From contig CAKTQR010000005.1 in the NCBI GenBank assembly GCA_934597175.1, forward strand, positions 14,283 through 78,282: DNA of 64,000 bases, read 5' to 3'. The DNA is from an uncultured Oscillospiraceae bacterium. Lineage in GTDB: Bacteria; Bacillota; Clostridia; Oscillospirales; Oscillospiraceae. A program made the position numbers and the translations under genes. Numbering within the stretch: the first letter of the stretch is position 1; the number at the start of each line of letters is the position of its first letter. Positions 43,237 through 51,697 of this stretch are shown piece after piece. Under the pieces are notes generated by a model, which did not search any database, was not told the DNA's origin, and worked only from the letters and a program-made list of their open reading frames with translations.

Positions 43237-44121
43237 TTATTTCCCGAATTCGACGGAGAAGTAGCAGGCGTAGTCGTTGGCGGGGGCGGTGGATTGGCCG
43301 TATTCGTCGATGACGGAGGTGTAGACACGCTCCTTGCCGCAGACGAGGGCGAAAAGCCCCATCTCGGTGTCGTATTCAATGGGCGTTTTGCCCGCTAATC
43401 CGAGCATCGTGCGCATGTTGAACTCATCCTTATCGGCATCGGTGAAGATGGGGATATCCAGCGAGCCGCTGCCGGCGGAGATGAACTTGACGGTGGAGTG
43501 TTCAACATCCGGCACGAAAAGCAGCTTGCCGCTTTTGGGCGAGCCGAGGGGCTCGTAGCCGATCGAGCCTATCGTGTCCTTGCTCACGAGCTTGCCGGCG
43601 ACATACTCATAGCGGAAAAGTGTCAGAGTCTTATATTTATCGCTCGTTTTATAATCGTAGACGAGCGCACCGTCAGGACCGGAGAGCAGCTTGACGGTCT
43701 CCATCTCGACGCTTTTGGCATTGCTGACGGGGTAGATGCAGTTTTGCGGCCAATACTCATTGACGAGCATCACGCCGATGACCGACAGTGCGATTATCGA
43801 CACGACCAGCAGGATACCGATGACGGATTTGAGCTTTTTCTGCCGGTGCTTGCTGGCGGTGGCGACGCCGATGATGTTCTCCTCGGACTTTTGCACCACG
43901 CTCTCCTGCGGGATATCCTCACCGGCGAGAAATTCGTTGATGCTGATGCCGAGGATGCCGCACAGATCCGAGTACAGCGCCACATCCGGCAGGCACACGC
44001 CCCGCTCCCACTTGGACACCGACTTGTCGCTCATGCCGAGCTTATCGGCAAGCTGCCGCTGGGTAAGCCCTAAGTCCTTGCGCTTGCCTGCTATATATTT
44101 GCCTATCTTAATTAGATCCAT
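43237..44121 (-). CDS. XRE-family regulator with a transmembrane helix and extracytoplasmic domain
   Basis: 294 residues. The N-terminal helix-turn-helix (about 4-60) has IAGKRKDLGLTQRQLADKLG and MSDKSVSKWERGVCLPDVAL. A single hydrophobic helix (SVIGILLVVSIIALSVIGVM) near 100-120 follows, then a 170-residue outside domain of unknown fold. AAAAGGAGGTTTCAAC before the ATG is a strong ribosome site. The build suggests a one-component membrane sensor that binds DNA from the membrane. Target and signal are unknown; the gene is monocistronic. Confidence 0.85.
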   Translation of the reverse strand: MDLIKIGKYIAGKRKDLGLTQRQLADKLGMSDKSVSKWERGVCLPDVALYSDLCGILGISINEFLAGEDIPQESVVQKSEENIIGVATASKHRQKKLKSVIGILLVVSIIALSVIGVMLVNEYWPQNCIYPVSNAKSVEMETVKLLSGPDGALVYDYKTSDKYKTLTLFRYEYVAGKLVSKDTIGSIGYEPLGSPKSGKLLFVPDVEHSTVKFISAGSGSLDIPIFTDADKDEFNMRTMLGLAGKTPIEYDTEMGLFALVCGKERVYTSVIDEYGQSTAPANDYACYFSVEFGK

Positions 44122-44255
44122 GTTGAAACCTCCTTTTGCTGAGGTGAGAATATAACTTTTGCCGCAGCAAATACACCCCTCGGAAGTAGAATTGTCTCCA
44201 TAGTACCACGAAACTGCCGACAGGTGCGAGTGCTTTCGGAAAAATATTTAGGCTA

Positions 44256-44283
44256 TTGAAATTGTTGGCGGTTTTGGTATAAT
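44256..44283 (+). promoter_or_regulatory. Predicted promoter of the 44370 gene
   Basis: TTGAAA (44256-44261), 16 bases, TATAAT (44278-44283), followed by an 86-base leader to the ATG at 44370. Confidence 0.7.
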
Positions 44284-44369
44284 ACAAGTATGTTGTTTAT
44301 GCATTTGCAGTTATCCTTTGTTAGCATGTCAGGCTGCTGTTGCAGCACTTATTAACGGAGGTTGTAAAA

Positions 44370-45020
44370 ATGAAGAACAACGAAAAAGAAAAAGCCCGAC
44401 TGGAAGCGGAGAAAAACTTCATGCGGATGCATCCGGAAGAAGCAGAGACCGTTGAGAGATGCTATGGGAAAAAGGTGATCGTGCAGACATACGACGGGAT
44501 AATCAATTTTAACCCCGACAGCATGCGCGACCTCGTAGGCGCACAGAAGCTCACCTATGACGAGTACCTCGATGTGCAGATAAGGTCTTTTGGAAAGATA
44601 CGAGGCTGGTTTGCGGCCTGTTATTATAACATCCCGCTCGGCTTCAAAGGGCGCATCGAGAAGAAGACAGAGAAGCATGTCTGTTTTGAACGCATAACGG
44701 GCACGGGAATGTACCCCGACGGCGAATGTTTTGACGGCAAGGCAGACCATGTCTGGATGGATGTTGACGGATTTGAGGAATACTCCGTGGGCGACAGCGT
44801 CTCGTTTCATGCCGAGGTATACCGCTATGTCAAAACGGGAAACGGGAAGCAAATCGACTTCGGCTTGAGAGCTCCGACACAGATAGAGCGGATAGCGCCT
44901 TACGAGCTGCCTTCGGACGATGAACTGATGCGGCAGACAATGCGGGAAATTGCTTGCGAGACCTGCTTTTTGAGCGAGCAGTGCAACAGAGTGTTCTGCA
45001 TGCTCGATGGCGCAAAGTGA
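44370..45020 (+). CDS. Unknown protein with a C-terminal cysteine cluster
   Basis: 216 residues, hydrophilic, no membrane segment or signal peptide. The start is ATG 44370 behind ACGGAGGTTGTAAAA. The middle part (GFKGRIEKKTEKHVCFERIT, DGFEEYSVGDSVSFHAEVYR) looks like a small beta-barrel or OB-type region. The end ACETCFLSEQCNRVFC has four cysteines that could bind metal. Not recognised; two-gene unit with the small ORF downstream. Confidence 0.7.
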   Translation: MKNNEKEKARLEAEKNFMRMHPEEAETVERCYGKKVIVQTYDGIINFNPDSMRDLVGAQKLTYDEYLDVQIRSFGKIRGWFAACYYNIPLGFKGRIEKKTEKHVCFERITGTGMYPDGECFDGKADHVWMDVDGFEEYSVGDSVSFHAEVYRYVKTGNGKQIDFGLRAPTQIERIAPYELPSDDELMRQTMREIACETCFLSEQCNRVFCMLDGAK

Positions 45021-45031
45021 GGGCAGGGTTT

Positions 45032-45196
45032 ATGTCAAAATGGTGTTATAATTATGAGACCGGCGAGTACGAGAACATCGACGAGGACGGTTTCAGCGTC
45101 GACCGAGGCGAGTATGTCCAAAATTGGGACGACAGCGAATATCGGCGGGAGCGAGAGGAAGAAAACCGCCGACAGGACGATGAGAACGATTGGTAA
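45032..45196 (+). CDS. Small highly charged protein of unknown function
   Basis: 54 residues, MSKWCYNYETGEYENIDEDG at the start and a C-terminal half dominated by R, E and D. The start is ATG 45032 behind GAGGGCAGGGTTT; the longer frame to 44954 lies inside the upstream gene. Its position, 11 bases after the 44370 gene, suggests co-expression. Confidence 0.55.
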   Translation: MSKWCYNYETGEYENIDEDGFSVDRGEYVQNWDDSEYRREREEENRRQDDENDW

Positions 45197-45207
45197 ATGA
45201 CCGGCAA

Positions 45208-45245
45208 TGCCGCTCGGCCTCCTTTACGGAGACTGAGCGGCTTTT
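45208..45245 (+). terminator. Terminator before trkA
   Basis: Imperfect 13-bp stem (CCGCTCGGCCTCC with GGAGACTGAGCGG), loop TTTAC, then CTTTT. Confidence 0.7.
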
Positions 45246-45261
45246 CTGCGTACTGTCCAGC

Positions 45262-45290
45262 TTGAAACAGCGCCGCATATATGATACAAT
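45262..45290 (+). promoter_or_regulatory. Predicted promoter of trkA-trkH
   Basis: TTGAAA (45262-45267), 17 bases, TACAAT (45285-45290), 36 bases before the trkA start. Confidence 0.7.
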
Positions 45291-45326
45291 CAAACATTAA
45301 AGAAAATGATCGGAAAGGATCTCGGC

Positions 45327-46691
45327 ATGAAAATCGTAATTATCGGCGGCGGCAAGATAGGCTTCTCGCTCGCCGAGGAGCTTGCAAACGAAAATCACGA
45401 CATTGTGCTTGTCGACAACGACAAGGAAAAGGTGAAGATGATATCCGAGACGCTCGATGTCATGACGCTTTACGGCAACGGTGCGGCGATAGCCACGCAG
45501 CGTGAGGCGAATGTCGACGAGTGCGACCTCATGGTGGCGGTCACGGCGAAGGACGAGGTGAATCTGCTCGCCTGCATTTTAGCCCGAAAGCTCGGCTGCA
45601 AGAACACGATAGCCCGTGTGCGCAACCGTGAGTATTCCGAGCAGCTTTATGTCCTCAAGGACGAGCTCGGTCTTTCCATGTCCATCAACCCCGAGCTGCT
45701 CGCCGCCAAGGAGATATACCGTCTGCTGCAAATCCCGGCGTTTATTAAGCGAGACACCTTTGCCGAGGGCAGGGCGGAGATAGTGGAGCTCGGCATTGAG
45801 CCGGAAAGCCCCCTGTGCGGTCTGCGCCTGTCGGATATGGGCAGCAAGATACACACCCGCACGCTCGTGTGCGCCGTCGTGCGTGACGGCAAGGCGTTTA
45901 TCCCCGACGGCCGCTTTGTGCTCGAAGCGGGCGACAGGATATATGCGACCGCACCCGCCTCGGCACTCGTGGAGCTCACGCATGAGCTCAAGCTGCGCTC
46001 GAAGCGGTCTAAAAATGTGCTCATCGTGGGCGGCGGACGCATCGCCGAGTACCTGACCCCGATGCTCGCAAAAAGCGGTGCGCATGTGAAGATAATCGAA
46101 ATGGACCGCAAGCGCTGCGAGTACCTGTCCGAGGCGCTGCCGGAGGCGACTATCATCTGCTCTGACGGCTCGAAGCAGGCGGTCTTGAAAATGCACAACA
46201 TCGCCCGCATGGATGCCGTGCTGCCGATGACGGATATGGACGAGGAGAACATCATAATCGGCATGTTTGCCCGCAAGGTTGGCGTTCCGCAGCTTCTGAC
46301 GAAAATTAACCGCAGCGAATACGGCGAGATACTCGGCGACCGTGGAGCGGACAGCCTCATAAGCCCGAAGCAGATAAGCTCCCGGGCCATCGTGCGCTAT
46401 GTCCGTGCGATGGAGAACACCGGCGGCAGTGCGGTGCTGACGATACATAAGCTCGCCGGCGGCGGGGCGGAGGCACTGGAGTTTGCCGTGACCGAGGCGA
46501 CAAAGCACCTTAACGAGCCGCTCATGGACATTAAGCTCAAGCCCGGTATCCTGCTTGCGTGCATCAACAGCATGGGCAAGATAAAGATACCCGGCGGCCG
46601 GGACAGGCTCTCGGCGGGCGACACGGTCGTCGTCGTGACAACGGCGGGGCGTGATATTTTGGATCTGAACGATATATTTGCCAAGGAGTAA
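45327..46691 (+). CDS. trkA: TrkA, cytosolic regulatory subunit of the Trk potassium transporter
   Basis: About 454 residues with two RCK repeats. Each has a Rossmann NAD-binding site (KIVIIGGGKIGFSLAEEL at the N-terminus; NVLIVGGGRIAEYLTPML near 227) and a TrkA-C domain. It gates the TrkH pore in response to nucleotides. The start is ATG 45327 behind GGAAAGGATCTCGGC; the frame opens at 45306 without a ribosome site. Nine bases separate it from trkH. Confidence 0.95.
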   Translation: MKIVIIGGGKIGFSLAEELANENHDIVLVDNDKEKVKMISETLDVMTLYGNGAAIATQREANVDECDLMVAVTAKDEVNLLACILARKLGCKNTIARVRNREYSEQLYVLKDELGLSMSINPELLAAKEIYRLLQIPAFIKRDTFAEGRAEIVELGIEPESPLCGLRLSDMGSKIHTRTLVCAVVRDGKAFIPDGRFVLEAGDRIYATAPASALVELTHELKLRSKRSKNVLIVGGGRIAEYLTPMLAKSGAHVKIIEMDRKRCEYLSEALPEATIICSDGSKQAVLKMHNIARMDAVLPMTDMDEENIIIGMFARKVGVPQLLTKINRSEYGEILGDRGADSLISPKQISSRAIVRYVRAMENTGGSAVLTIHKLAGGGAEALEFAVTEATKHLNEPLMDIKLKPGILLACINSMGKIKIPGGRDRLSAGDTVVVVTTAGRDILDLNDIFAKE

Positions 46692-46700
46692 GCGGCGGCC

Positions 46701-48143
46701 ATGAATTTTCAAACGATAAGAAAAACCGTCGGTACGATTTTGTGCATGGAGGCGGTGTTTATGCTGCCGCCGCTGCTGCTGGCGATCGTCGACGGCGACC
46801 CGGCGGCGGTGCGGGGCTTTGCCTTTGCGATCGCGGCGGTACTCGTCGTGGGGCTTCCGCTTGCGGTGATAAAGCGCCCGAGCATCGGATTGGGGTCGAG
46901 AGACGGCTGCGTCACGGTCGCACTTGCGTGGATAGTCATCTCCGTGTTCGGCGCTATCCCGTTTTATGTAAGCGGCGTCATCACCGCCCCGGGCGATGCT
47001 GTCTTCGAGACCGTGTCGGGCTTTTCAACAACGGGCGCAACGATAATTGACGATGTCGAGGCAGCACCGAGGGCAATTTTGCTCTGGCGCAGCATCACAA
47101 ACTGGGTCGGCGGCATGGGCGTTCTGGTGTTCATGCTCGCCATCATGCCCGCTGCCCGTGAGGGCGGCTCGATGTTTCTGCTGCGGGCGGAGTTTCCCGG
47201 CCCGATGGCGGGCAAACTAGTCCCGAGGATGCAGAAGTCGGCAAAGCTTTTGTACGAGATATACATTCTCTTGACCGCCGTGCAGGTCATCCTGCTCGTC
47301 ATCGGCGATATCCCGCTGTTTGACAGCGTGAACATTGCGCTCTCGACCGTCAGCACCGGCGGCTTTTCCATCAAAAACGACAGCCTCGTGTCCTACGGCA
47401 CTTATGCGCAGACCGTGACGCTTGTGTTCATGACGCTGTGCAGCATGAGCTTCAGCATTTTCTACTGCCTCATCGCCCGTGAGTTTCTGCGCATAAAGCG
47501 CAATCACGAGCTGCGTGTGTTCGGAGTGCTCGTTCTGGGCATGGCGCTCGTCATCGGCATTTCCTCGATCTCGCAGTTTGCGACCGTCGGCGAGGATATC
47601 CGCCACTCGCTGTTTCAGGTCATTTCGATTATCAGCACCACCTGCTATGTGTCCGTTGACGCAGGGCTGTGGTCGCCGTTCGTGTGGGCGCTTTTGCTGG
47701 TGCTCATGATAACCGGCCCTATGGCGGGCTCAACCGGCGGCGGCATGAAGCTTTCAAGGGTCATGATCCTTGCAAAAAGCACCTATCGGGCAATCGCCCA
47801 GACCATCACCCCGGGCTCGGTGCACCTTATAAGGGTCGATGACGAGGTCGTCGACGAGGATACCGTGTCGTCGGTCAACAGCTTCGCCGTTGCGTACCTC
47901 ATGGCGCTCGTTTTAACGGCGGTGATACTCTCGCTTGACGGGCTCGACTTCGGCAAGGGCATCGTCGTTGCCATCTCAAGCATCGGCAACATCGGCTACG
48001 GCCTGGACGCAAACACCTTCACCTACGGCGTGTCGGGCCTGTCGCTATTAAGTAAGCTCGCCCTGTGCTTTGACATGTTCCTCGGCCGCCTTGAGATATT
48101 CCCCCTGCTAATCATGTTCGCCCCCGCAACATGGAGAAAGTGA
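46701..48143 (+). CDS. trkH: TrkH, potassium-conducting membrane subunit
   Basis: 480 residues with four repeated M1-P-M2 units. The selectivity-loop segments are visible as VSGFSTTGATI, STVSTGGFS, SIISTTCYVSVD and ISSIGNIGYGL. TGPMAGSTGGGMKLSRVMIL between repeats is typical of TrkH. It forms the ion channel controlled by TrkA. AAGGAG near the trkA stop serves as ribosome site. Confidence 0.95.
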   Translation: MNFQTIRKTVGTILCMEAVFMLPPLLLAIVDGDPAAVRGFAFAIAAVLVVGLPLAVIKRPSIGLGSRDGCVTVALAWIVISVFGAIPFYVSGVITAPGDAVFETVSGFSTTGATIIDDVEAAPRAILLWRSITNWVGGMGVLVFMLAIMPAAREGGSMFLLRAEFPGPMAGKLVPRMQKSAKLLYEIYILLTAVQVILLVIGDIPLFDSVNIALSTVSTGGFSIKNDSLVSYGTYAQTVTLVFMTLCSMSFSIFYCLIAREFLRIKRNHELRVFGVLVLGMALVIGISSISQFATVGEDIRHSLFQVISIISTTCYVSVDAGLWSPFVWALLLVLMITGPMAGSTGGGMKLSRVMILAKSTYRAIAQTITPGSVHLIRVDDEVVDEDTVSSVNSFAVAYLMALVLTAVILSLDGLDFGKGIVVAISSIGNIGYGLDANTFTYGVSGLSLLSKLALCFDMFLGRLEIFPLLIMFAPATWRK

Positions 48144-48149
48144 GAAACT

Positions 48150-48527
48150 ATGGCGGTTTGGCAGCTTGTAATTCAATTAAAATGCGGCAAGAAAAAGGCG
48201 AAAAGCCTTGATTTTAGACGCTTTGCCGAGCTTTTTCCCGAGGAGAAAAGCTGGTGCAGCGGCACACGGCAGTTCGGCAGCCTCGATTCGACCTGCTTGG
48301 AGGCGTTTGCCGGAGAAGAGCCGAGCCTGCGGCTCGACCTGAGAAGCCTCACCCGTGAGCAGCTTAACGGAATAGTTGCCTTTGCCACGGAAAACGGGCT
48401 GAAGCTCAAGCACAAGGGCAAGCTTTACGAGCCGAGCTACGAAAGCTTTGCGGCGCTCATCAAAGCCTCCGATGCGTACCGCTTTGTGAGCGATCCCGAG
48501 AAATTTCTCGAAGGTTTAAAGGGGTAA
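48150..48527 (+). CDS. Unknown protein
   Basis: 125 residues, soluble, starting MAVWQLVIQLKCGKKKAKSL, six bases after trkH. A weak GAGAAACT precedes the ATG. No recognised domain. The next gene starts one base after its stop, so both are probably read from the trk transcript; a functional link to potassium uptake is not shown. Confidence 0.65.
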   Translation: MAVWQLVIQLKCGKKKAKSLDFRRFAELFPEEKSWCSGTRQFGSLDSTCLEAFAGEEPSLRLDLRSLTREQLNGIVAFATENGLKLKHKGKLYEPSYESFAALIKASDAYRFVSDPEKFLEGLKG

Positions 48528-48528
48528 T

Positions 48529-49140
48529 ATGTACCTGTTTGATTCGTACAAAATCGAGACGCAGCCCGGGCATGTGCGCATGTCTGCCGAGATGACGGTG
48601 CAGTTTGAGGATGCAGACGAGGAGTTTGCTCCCGGTACGCCCAAGTGGTGGGACGACCGTATTTTACAGGCACTGCCGACAGACCGATACCGCAGCCTGT
48701 TTATCTGTACGCAAACCGTGCCGAGCGAAAAGGTCAGCCGCATAAGCGACTACAAGCAGGTGTGGGGCTTAAAAAGTATGCCGCAGGGCGACTTTGCCGA
48801 TGCCTACACGACCGATGCGGGAAAGGTGTATTTCGGCATTGTCGAGGCGGAGTTTTGCTCCGGCATGTCCGAGACGGTGCTGCTCGTGGAAAAAGGACAC
48901 GAGGCGGCGTACCGTGATGTTTTTGAGGTGTTCAAGCGCTGCCGATACGACTTTAAGCAGCACGACGATTCGGCGCTGCGGCAGGTCTGCGAACTTGCCG
49001 AGGGGCTTATCCTGCTTAGGTACGACATCCACAAGGTCAGCCTTGATATATACGGCAAGGGCGTTGAATCGCTGTTTTCGGGCGTCGACCTGACGCAGTA
49101 CGAAAACCGAGAGGACGAGCCGATTTTCAAAAGGCAGTGA
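48529..49140 (+). CDS. Unknown protein
   Basis: 203 residues, soluble, with GGGGTAAT as ribosome site. Segments such as APGTPKWWDDRILQALPTDR and GFKS-like KSMPQGDFADAYTTDAGKVY are not assignable. No signal or membrane segment. A terminator follows the stop. Confidence 0.65.
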   Translation: MYLFDSYKIETQPGHVRMSAEMTVQFEDADEEFAPGTPKWWDDRILQALPTDRYRSLFICTQTVPSEKVSRISDYKQVWGLKSMPQGDFADAYTTDAGKVYFGIVEAEFCSGMSETVLLVEKGHEAAYRDVFEVFKRCRYDFKQHDDSALRQVCELAEGLILLRYDIHKVSLDIYGKGVESLFSGVDLTQYENREDEPIFKRQ

Positions 49141-49147
49141 ATAACGC

Positions 49148-49176
49148 AAAAGCCGACGGGGCAAACCGTCGGCTTT
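49148..49176. terminator. Bidirectional terminator between converging genes
   Basis: AAAGCCGACGG/CCGTCGGCTTT stem with GGCAAA loop. It lies between the 48529 gene (plus) and the phosphoesterase gene (minus). Confidence 0.75.
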
Positions 49177-49180
49177 CGAT

Positions 49181-49654
49181 TTATTTTATCTTGCATATCT
49201 CGCAGTGAATTTCGCCTGTCGGGCCGAGCTCTAGCTTTGCCCATGTGCGGTCGAGGCCCTGACCGGCGGTGCCGGGGTTGAGGACGAAAAGGCCGCCGAT
49301 GTTATCGTAGCCTGCACGGTGAGTGTGGCCGAACATGACTATCTGCGCACCGCTGCACTCGGCGGCGTACAGGAGCGTATCGAGCCTGCCGCTGCGGACG
49401 GCGTAGCGGTGGCCATGCGTCAAAAACGCCTTCATGCCGCCTAAGCTTATCACCTTGTACTCGGGGGCGCAGCTGTCGTAATCGCAGTTGCCGGGCACGG
49501 TGCACACGGGGATGGTCGGAAACTCACGGCTAAGGCGCTCTGCGTCACGCATCCCGTCGCCGAGATGGATGACCTGATCGGGGCGATACTCCCGCACGGC
49601 ATCTATCATGCCCTGCGCCAGACCGTGGGTGTCGGAAAAAACGGCAATTTTCAT
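49181..49654 (-). CDS. YfcE-like metallophosphoesterase
   Basis: 157 residues of the MJ0936/YfcE phosphodiesterase group. All metal motifs are present: AVFSDTHG at the start (D-x-H), HLGDGMRDAE near 30, GNCD near 56, LTHGH near 79 and FGHTHRAGYD near 109. It hydrolyses phosphodiesters with two metal ions; the natural substrate in bacteria is uncertain. Monocistronic on the minus strand, diverging from the gene at 49703. Confidence 0.93.
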   Translation of the reverse strand: MKIAVFSDTHGLAQGMIDAVREYRPDQVIHLGDGMRDAERLSREFPTIPVCTVPGNCDYDSCAPEYKVISLGGMKAFLTHGHRYAVRSGRLDTLLYAAECSGAQIVMFGHTHRAGYDNIGGLFVLNPGTAGQGLDRTWAKLELGPTGEIHCEICKIK

Positions 49655-49702
49655 TGTAAACCTCCGCAGTATAGGTGAATATAATAGATCGGGTGATGAC
49701 TT

Positions 49703-49939
49703 ATGAAGGACTTGGAGCGGCTCGGAGCTGAGCTCAGCCGCAGCGGCAAGGGCGAACGGCTCAAAAGCCTTGCCGACACCGCCGAGGGTAAGGCGGTCAG
49801 CCGCATGGTGGATCAGGATAAACTGGAGCGTGCCGCAAAAAGCGGCGACACCGCAGCACTCAAGGATATCCTCTCGCAGGTACTGAGCACCGACGAGGGC
49901 AAAAGGCTTGCCGAAAAGCTCAAAAAAGCGATGGAGTGA
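49703..49939 (+). CDS. Small helical protein, first of a three-gene unit
   Basis: 78 residues, amphipathic and charged (KDLERLGAELSRSGKGERLK, then LKDILSQVLSTDEGKRLAEK). No ribosome site is strong; GATCGGGTGATGACTT precedes the ATG. It overlaps the next open frame. Not recognised. The three genes 49703-50560 appear to be one unit and their layout, two small helical proteins followed by a proline-rich protein with hydrophobic end, is typical of small uncharacterised genes of spore-forming Clostridia. Confidence 0.65.
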   Translation: MKDLERLGAELSRSGKGERLKSLADTAEGKAVSRMVDQDKLERAAKSGDTAALKDILSQVLSTDEGKRLAEKLKKAME

Positions 49940-49953
49940 AAGGAGCGCTGCCT

Positions 49954-50289
49954 GTGAGCGAGTTTGAGGATAAGCTCAATGAGCTGCTGAATGATCCGGG
50001 ACAGATGGAGCGGATAGCAGGCATTGCAAAGTCGCTCATGGGCGGCGAAGCACCGCCCGAGCCTGCGCCGGACACGGGGCTGGACGAAGGACTTTTAAAA
50101 AAGATAAGCGGGCTCATGAAGGGGTCGGAGGCCAAGACCTCGAACGACAGGAAGCTTCTTGAGGCCATGCGCCCGTACCTGTCGGAAAAGCGGCGCAGCA
50201 AGATGGACAAAGCGATGAAGATAGCAAAGCTTGCGTCCATTGCGTCGATAGCTGCGCAGTTCGGAGGCGATGACGATGGCAATGTATAA
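49954..50289 (+). CDS. Small helical protein of unknown function
   Basis: 112 residues. The start is GTG 49954 behind AAAGGAGCGCTGCCT; an earlier in-frame GTG at 49936 overlaps the upstream gene. The conserved-looking part is DRKLLEAMRPYLSEKRRSKM followed by DKAMKIAKLASIASIAAQFG, a basic helix then a hydrophobic helix. The end overlaps the next gene by 20 bases. Function unknown. Confidence 0.65.
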   Translation: MSEFEDKLNELLNDPGQMERIAGIAKSLMGGEAPPEPAPDTGLDEGLLKKISGLMKGSEAKTSNDRKLLEAMRPYLSEKRRSKMDKAMKIAKLASIASIAAQFGGDDDGNV

Positions 50290-50560
50290 CCGCTACCGAG
50301 GAAACTCCGGCAGACCCGAAAAGGTCGCCGAGCCCAAGGAGCAAAACCGCAGACCGCCGCCCCCGCCGCCTCGGCCGCCGCAGAAAAAGCCGCAGAGCCA
50401 AATGCCGCTTCTCGGCGGCTCGCTGTCACGGCTCATCCCCGAAAAGCTCGGCGAGCTCGAGACGGAGGATCTGCTTTTGATACTCATCCTCTACCTCATG
50501 TACCGTGAGAGCGGGGACAAAGACCTTTTAATTATTATGGGTGCAATGTATCTACTCTGA
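50270..50560 (+). CDS. Proline-rich protein with a hydrophobic C-terminus
   Basis: 96 residues. A basic start (YNRYRGNSGRPEKVAEPKEQ) leads to a proline-rich linker with a run of six prolines, then an acidic-hydrophobic end (ELETEDLLLILILYLMYRES, DKDLLIIMGAMYLL) that could be a membrane or assembly segment. The start overlaps the upstream gene. Function unknown; I infer a structural or sporulation-linked role only weakly. Confidence 0.6.
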   Translation: MTMAMYNRYRGNSGRPEKVAEPKEQNRRPPPPPPRPPQKKPQSQMPLLGGSLSRLIPEKLGELETEDLLLILILYLMYRESGDKDLLIIMGAMYLL

Positions 50561-50583
50561 AAGCCGTCACTCGGACGGCTTTC
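50559..50583. terminator. Hairpin between converging genes
   Basis: Perfect 10-bp stem GAAAGCCGTC/GACGGCTTTC with loop ACTCG, lacking a long T-run. It overlaps the ends of the 50270 gene and of the epimerase gene. Confidence 0.55.
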
Positions 50584-51697
50584 AAGCATTTTTGAAGTGT
50601 TCGATTATCGCATCGGCGATGCGCTCGGCGGCGTGGCCGTCACCGTAGGGGCTTGCGGCGCTCGCCATGCGCTCGTAGGCGGCGGGGTCATTAAGCAAAA
50701 GCTCGGCGTCACGGATGATATCGTCACGGCGCACGCCGGTGAGCTTCACCGTACCTGCTTCGACAGCCTCGGGGCGCTCTGTCTCACGGCGCAGCAGCAG
50801 CACGGGCTTGCCCAGCGCCGGAGCTTCCTCCTGCAGGCCGCCGGAGTCGGTCATGACAAAGTAGCTGCGTGAAAGCAGCATGCGCATATCGAGTGCGTCC
50901 AACGGCTCAATGAGCTTGATATTTTCAACACCGCCGAGCAATTTCTGCGCCGCACTTTGCACCTCGGGCGCACTGTGCACGGGGTAGACGACGGTGACAT
51001 CACGGTGGCGCCCTGCAAGCTCCTTCACGGCGGAGAAAATGCTCTCCATCGGCTCGCCGTAGTTTTCACGGCGGTGGCAGGTGAGGGTCACGACCCTGCG
51101 TGAAAAATCGGGCTGTGCAAGCTCGGCAGAGCGAAAAGCCGTGCGCTTATGCGGCATTTTCATTGCATCGATGACCGTGTTGCCGGTGACGAAAATTTCG
51201 CCCGGGACACGCTCACGCCGCAGATTCTCGGCATTTTCCTCGGTGGGGGCGAAGTTCAGCGCCGCAAGCCGGGATATCAGGCAGCGGTCGGCCTCCTCGG
51301 GAAAGGGGCTCATTAGATCAAATGTCCGCAGACCGGCTTCGACATGGCCTACGGGAATTTTTGCGTAAAATGCGGCGAGGGCGGCGGCAAGCGCCGTTGC
51401 CGTGTCGCCGTGGACGAGCACGAGGTCGGGCGCAGCGTCTAACAGGCAGCCCTCCATGCCCGTGAGCACCTTGGCGGTGACAGAATATAGCGACTGCCCC
51501 TCGGTCATGATATCAAGGTCATAGTCCGGCTCAAGCTCAAAGCAGCGCAGTACGCAGTCGAGCATCTGCCGGTGCTGGGCGGTGACGCAAACAACGCTTT
51601 CCGTCTCCGTCCGCTTTTCCAGCTCCCGCACGAGCGGGAGCATTTTTATCGCCTCGGGTCTTGTCCCGAAAACGGACATGACCTTAATTTTCTTCAT
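50582..51697 (-). CDS. wecB: UDP-N-acetylglucosamine 2-epimerase (non-hydrolysing)
   Basis: 371 residues. It interconverts UDP-GlcNAc and UDP-ManNAc, the donor for teichoic-acid linkage units and other wall polymers (also called MnaA). Signatures: VMSVFGTRPEAIKMLPLVRE at the start, LVLVHGDTATALAAALAAFY near 90-110, GHVEAGLRTFDLMSPFPEE near 120, and MTDSGGLQEEAPALGKPVL near 280. It overlaps tagO by 14 bases. With TagO it supplies and starts a ManNAc-containing polymer, separate from the locus at 13743-34559. Confidence 0.95.
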   Translation of the reverse strand: MKKIKVMSVFGTRPEAIKMLPLVRELEKRTETESVVCVTAQHRQMLDCVLRCFELEPDYDLDIMTEGQSLYSVTAKVLTGMEGCLLDAAPDLVLVHGDTATALAAALAAFYAKIPVGHVEAGLRTFDLMSPFPEEADRCLISRLAALNFAPTEENAENLRRERVPGEIFVTGNTVIDAMKMPHKRTAFRSAELAQPDFSRRVVTLTCHRRENYGEPMESIFSAVKELAGRHRDVTVVYPVHSAPEVQSAAQKLLGGVENIKLIEPLDALDMRMLLSRSYFVMTDSGGLQEEAPALGKPVLLLRRETERPEAVEAGTVKLTGVRRDDIIRDAELLLNDPAAYERMASAASPYGDGHAAERIADAIIEHFKNA

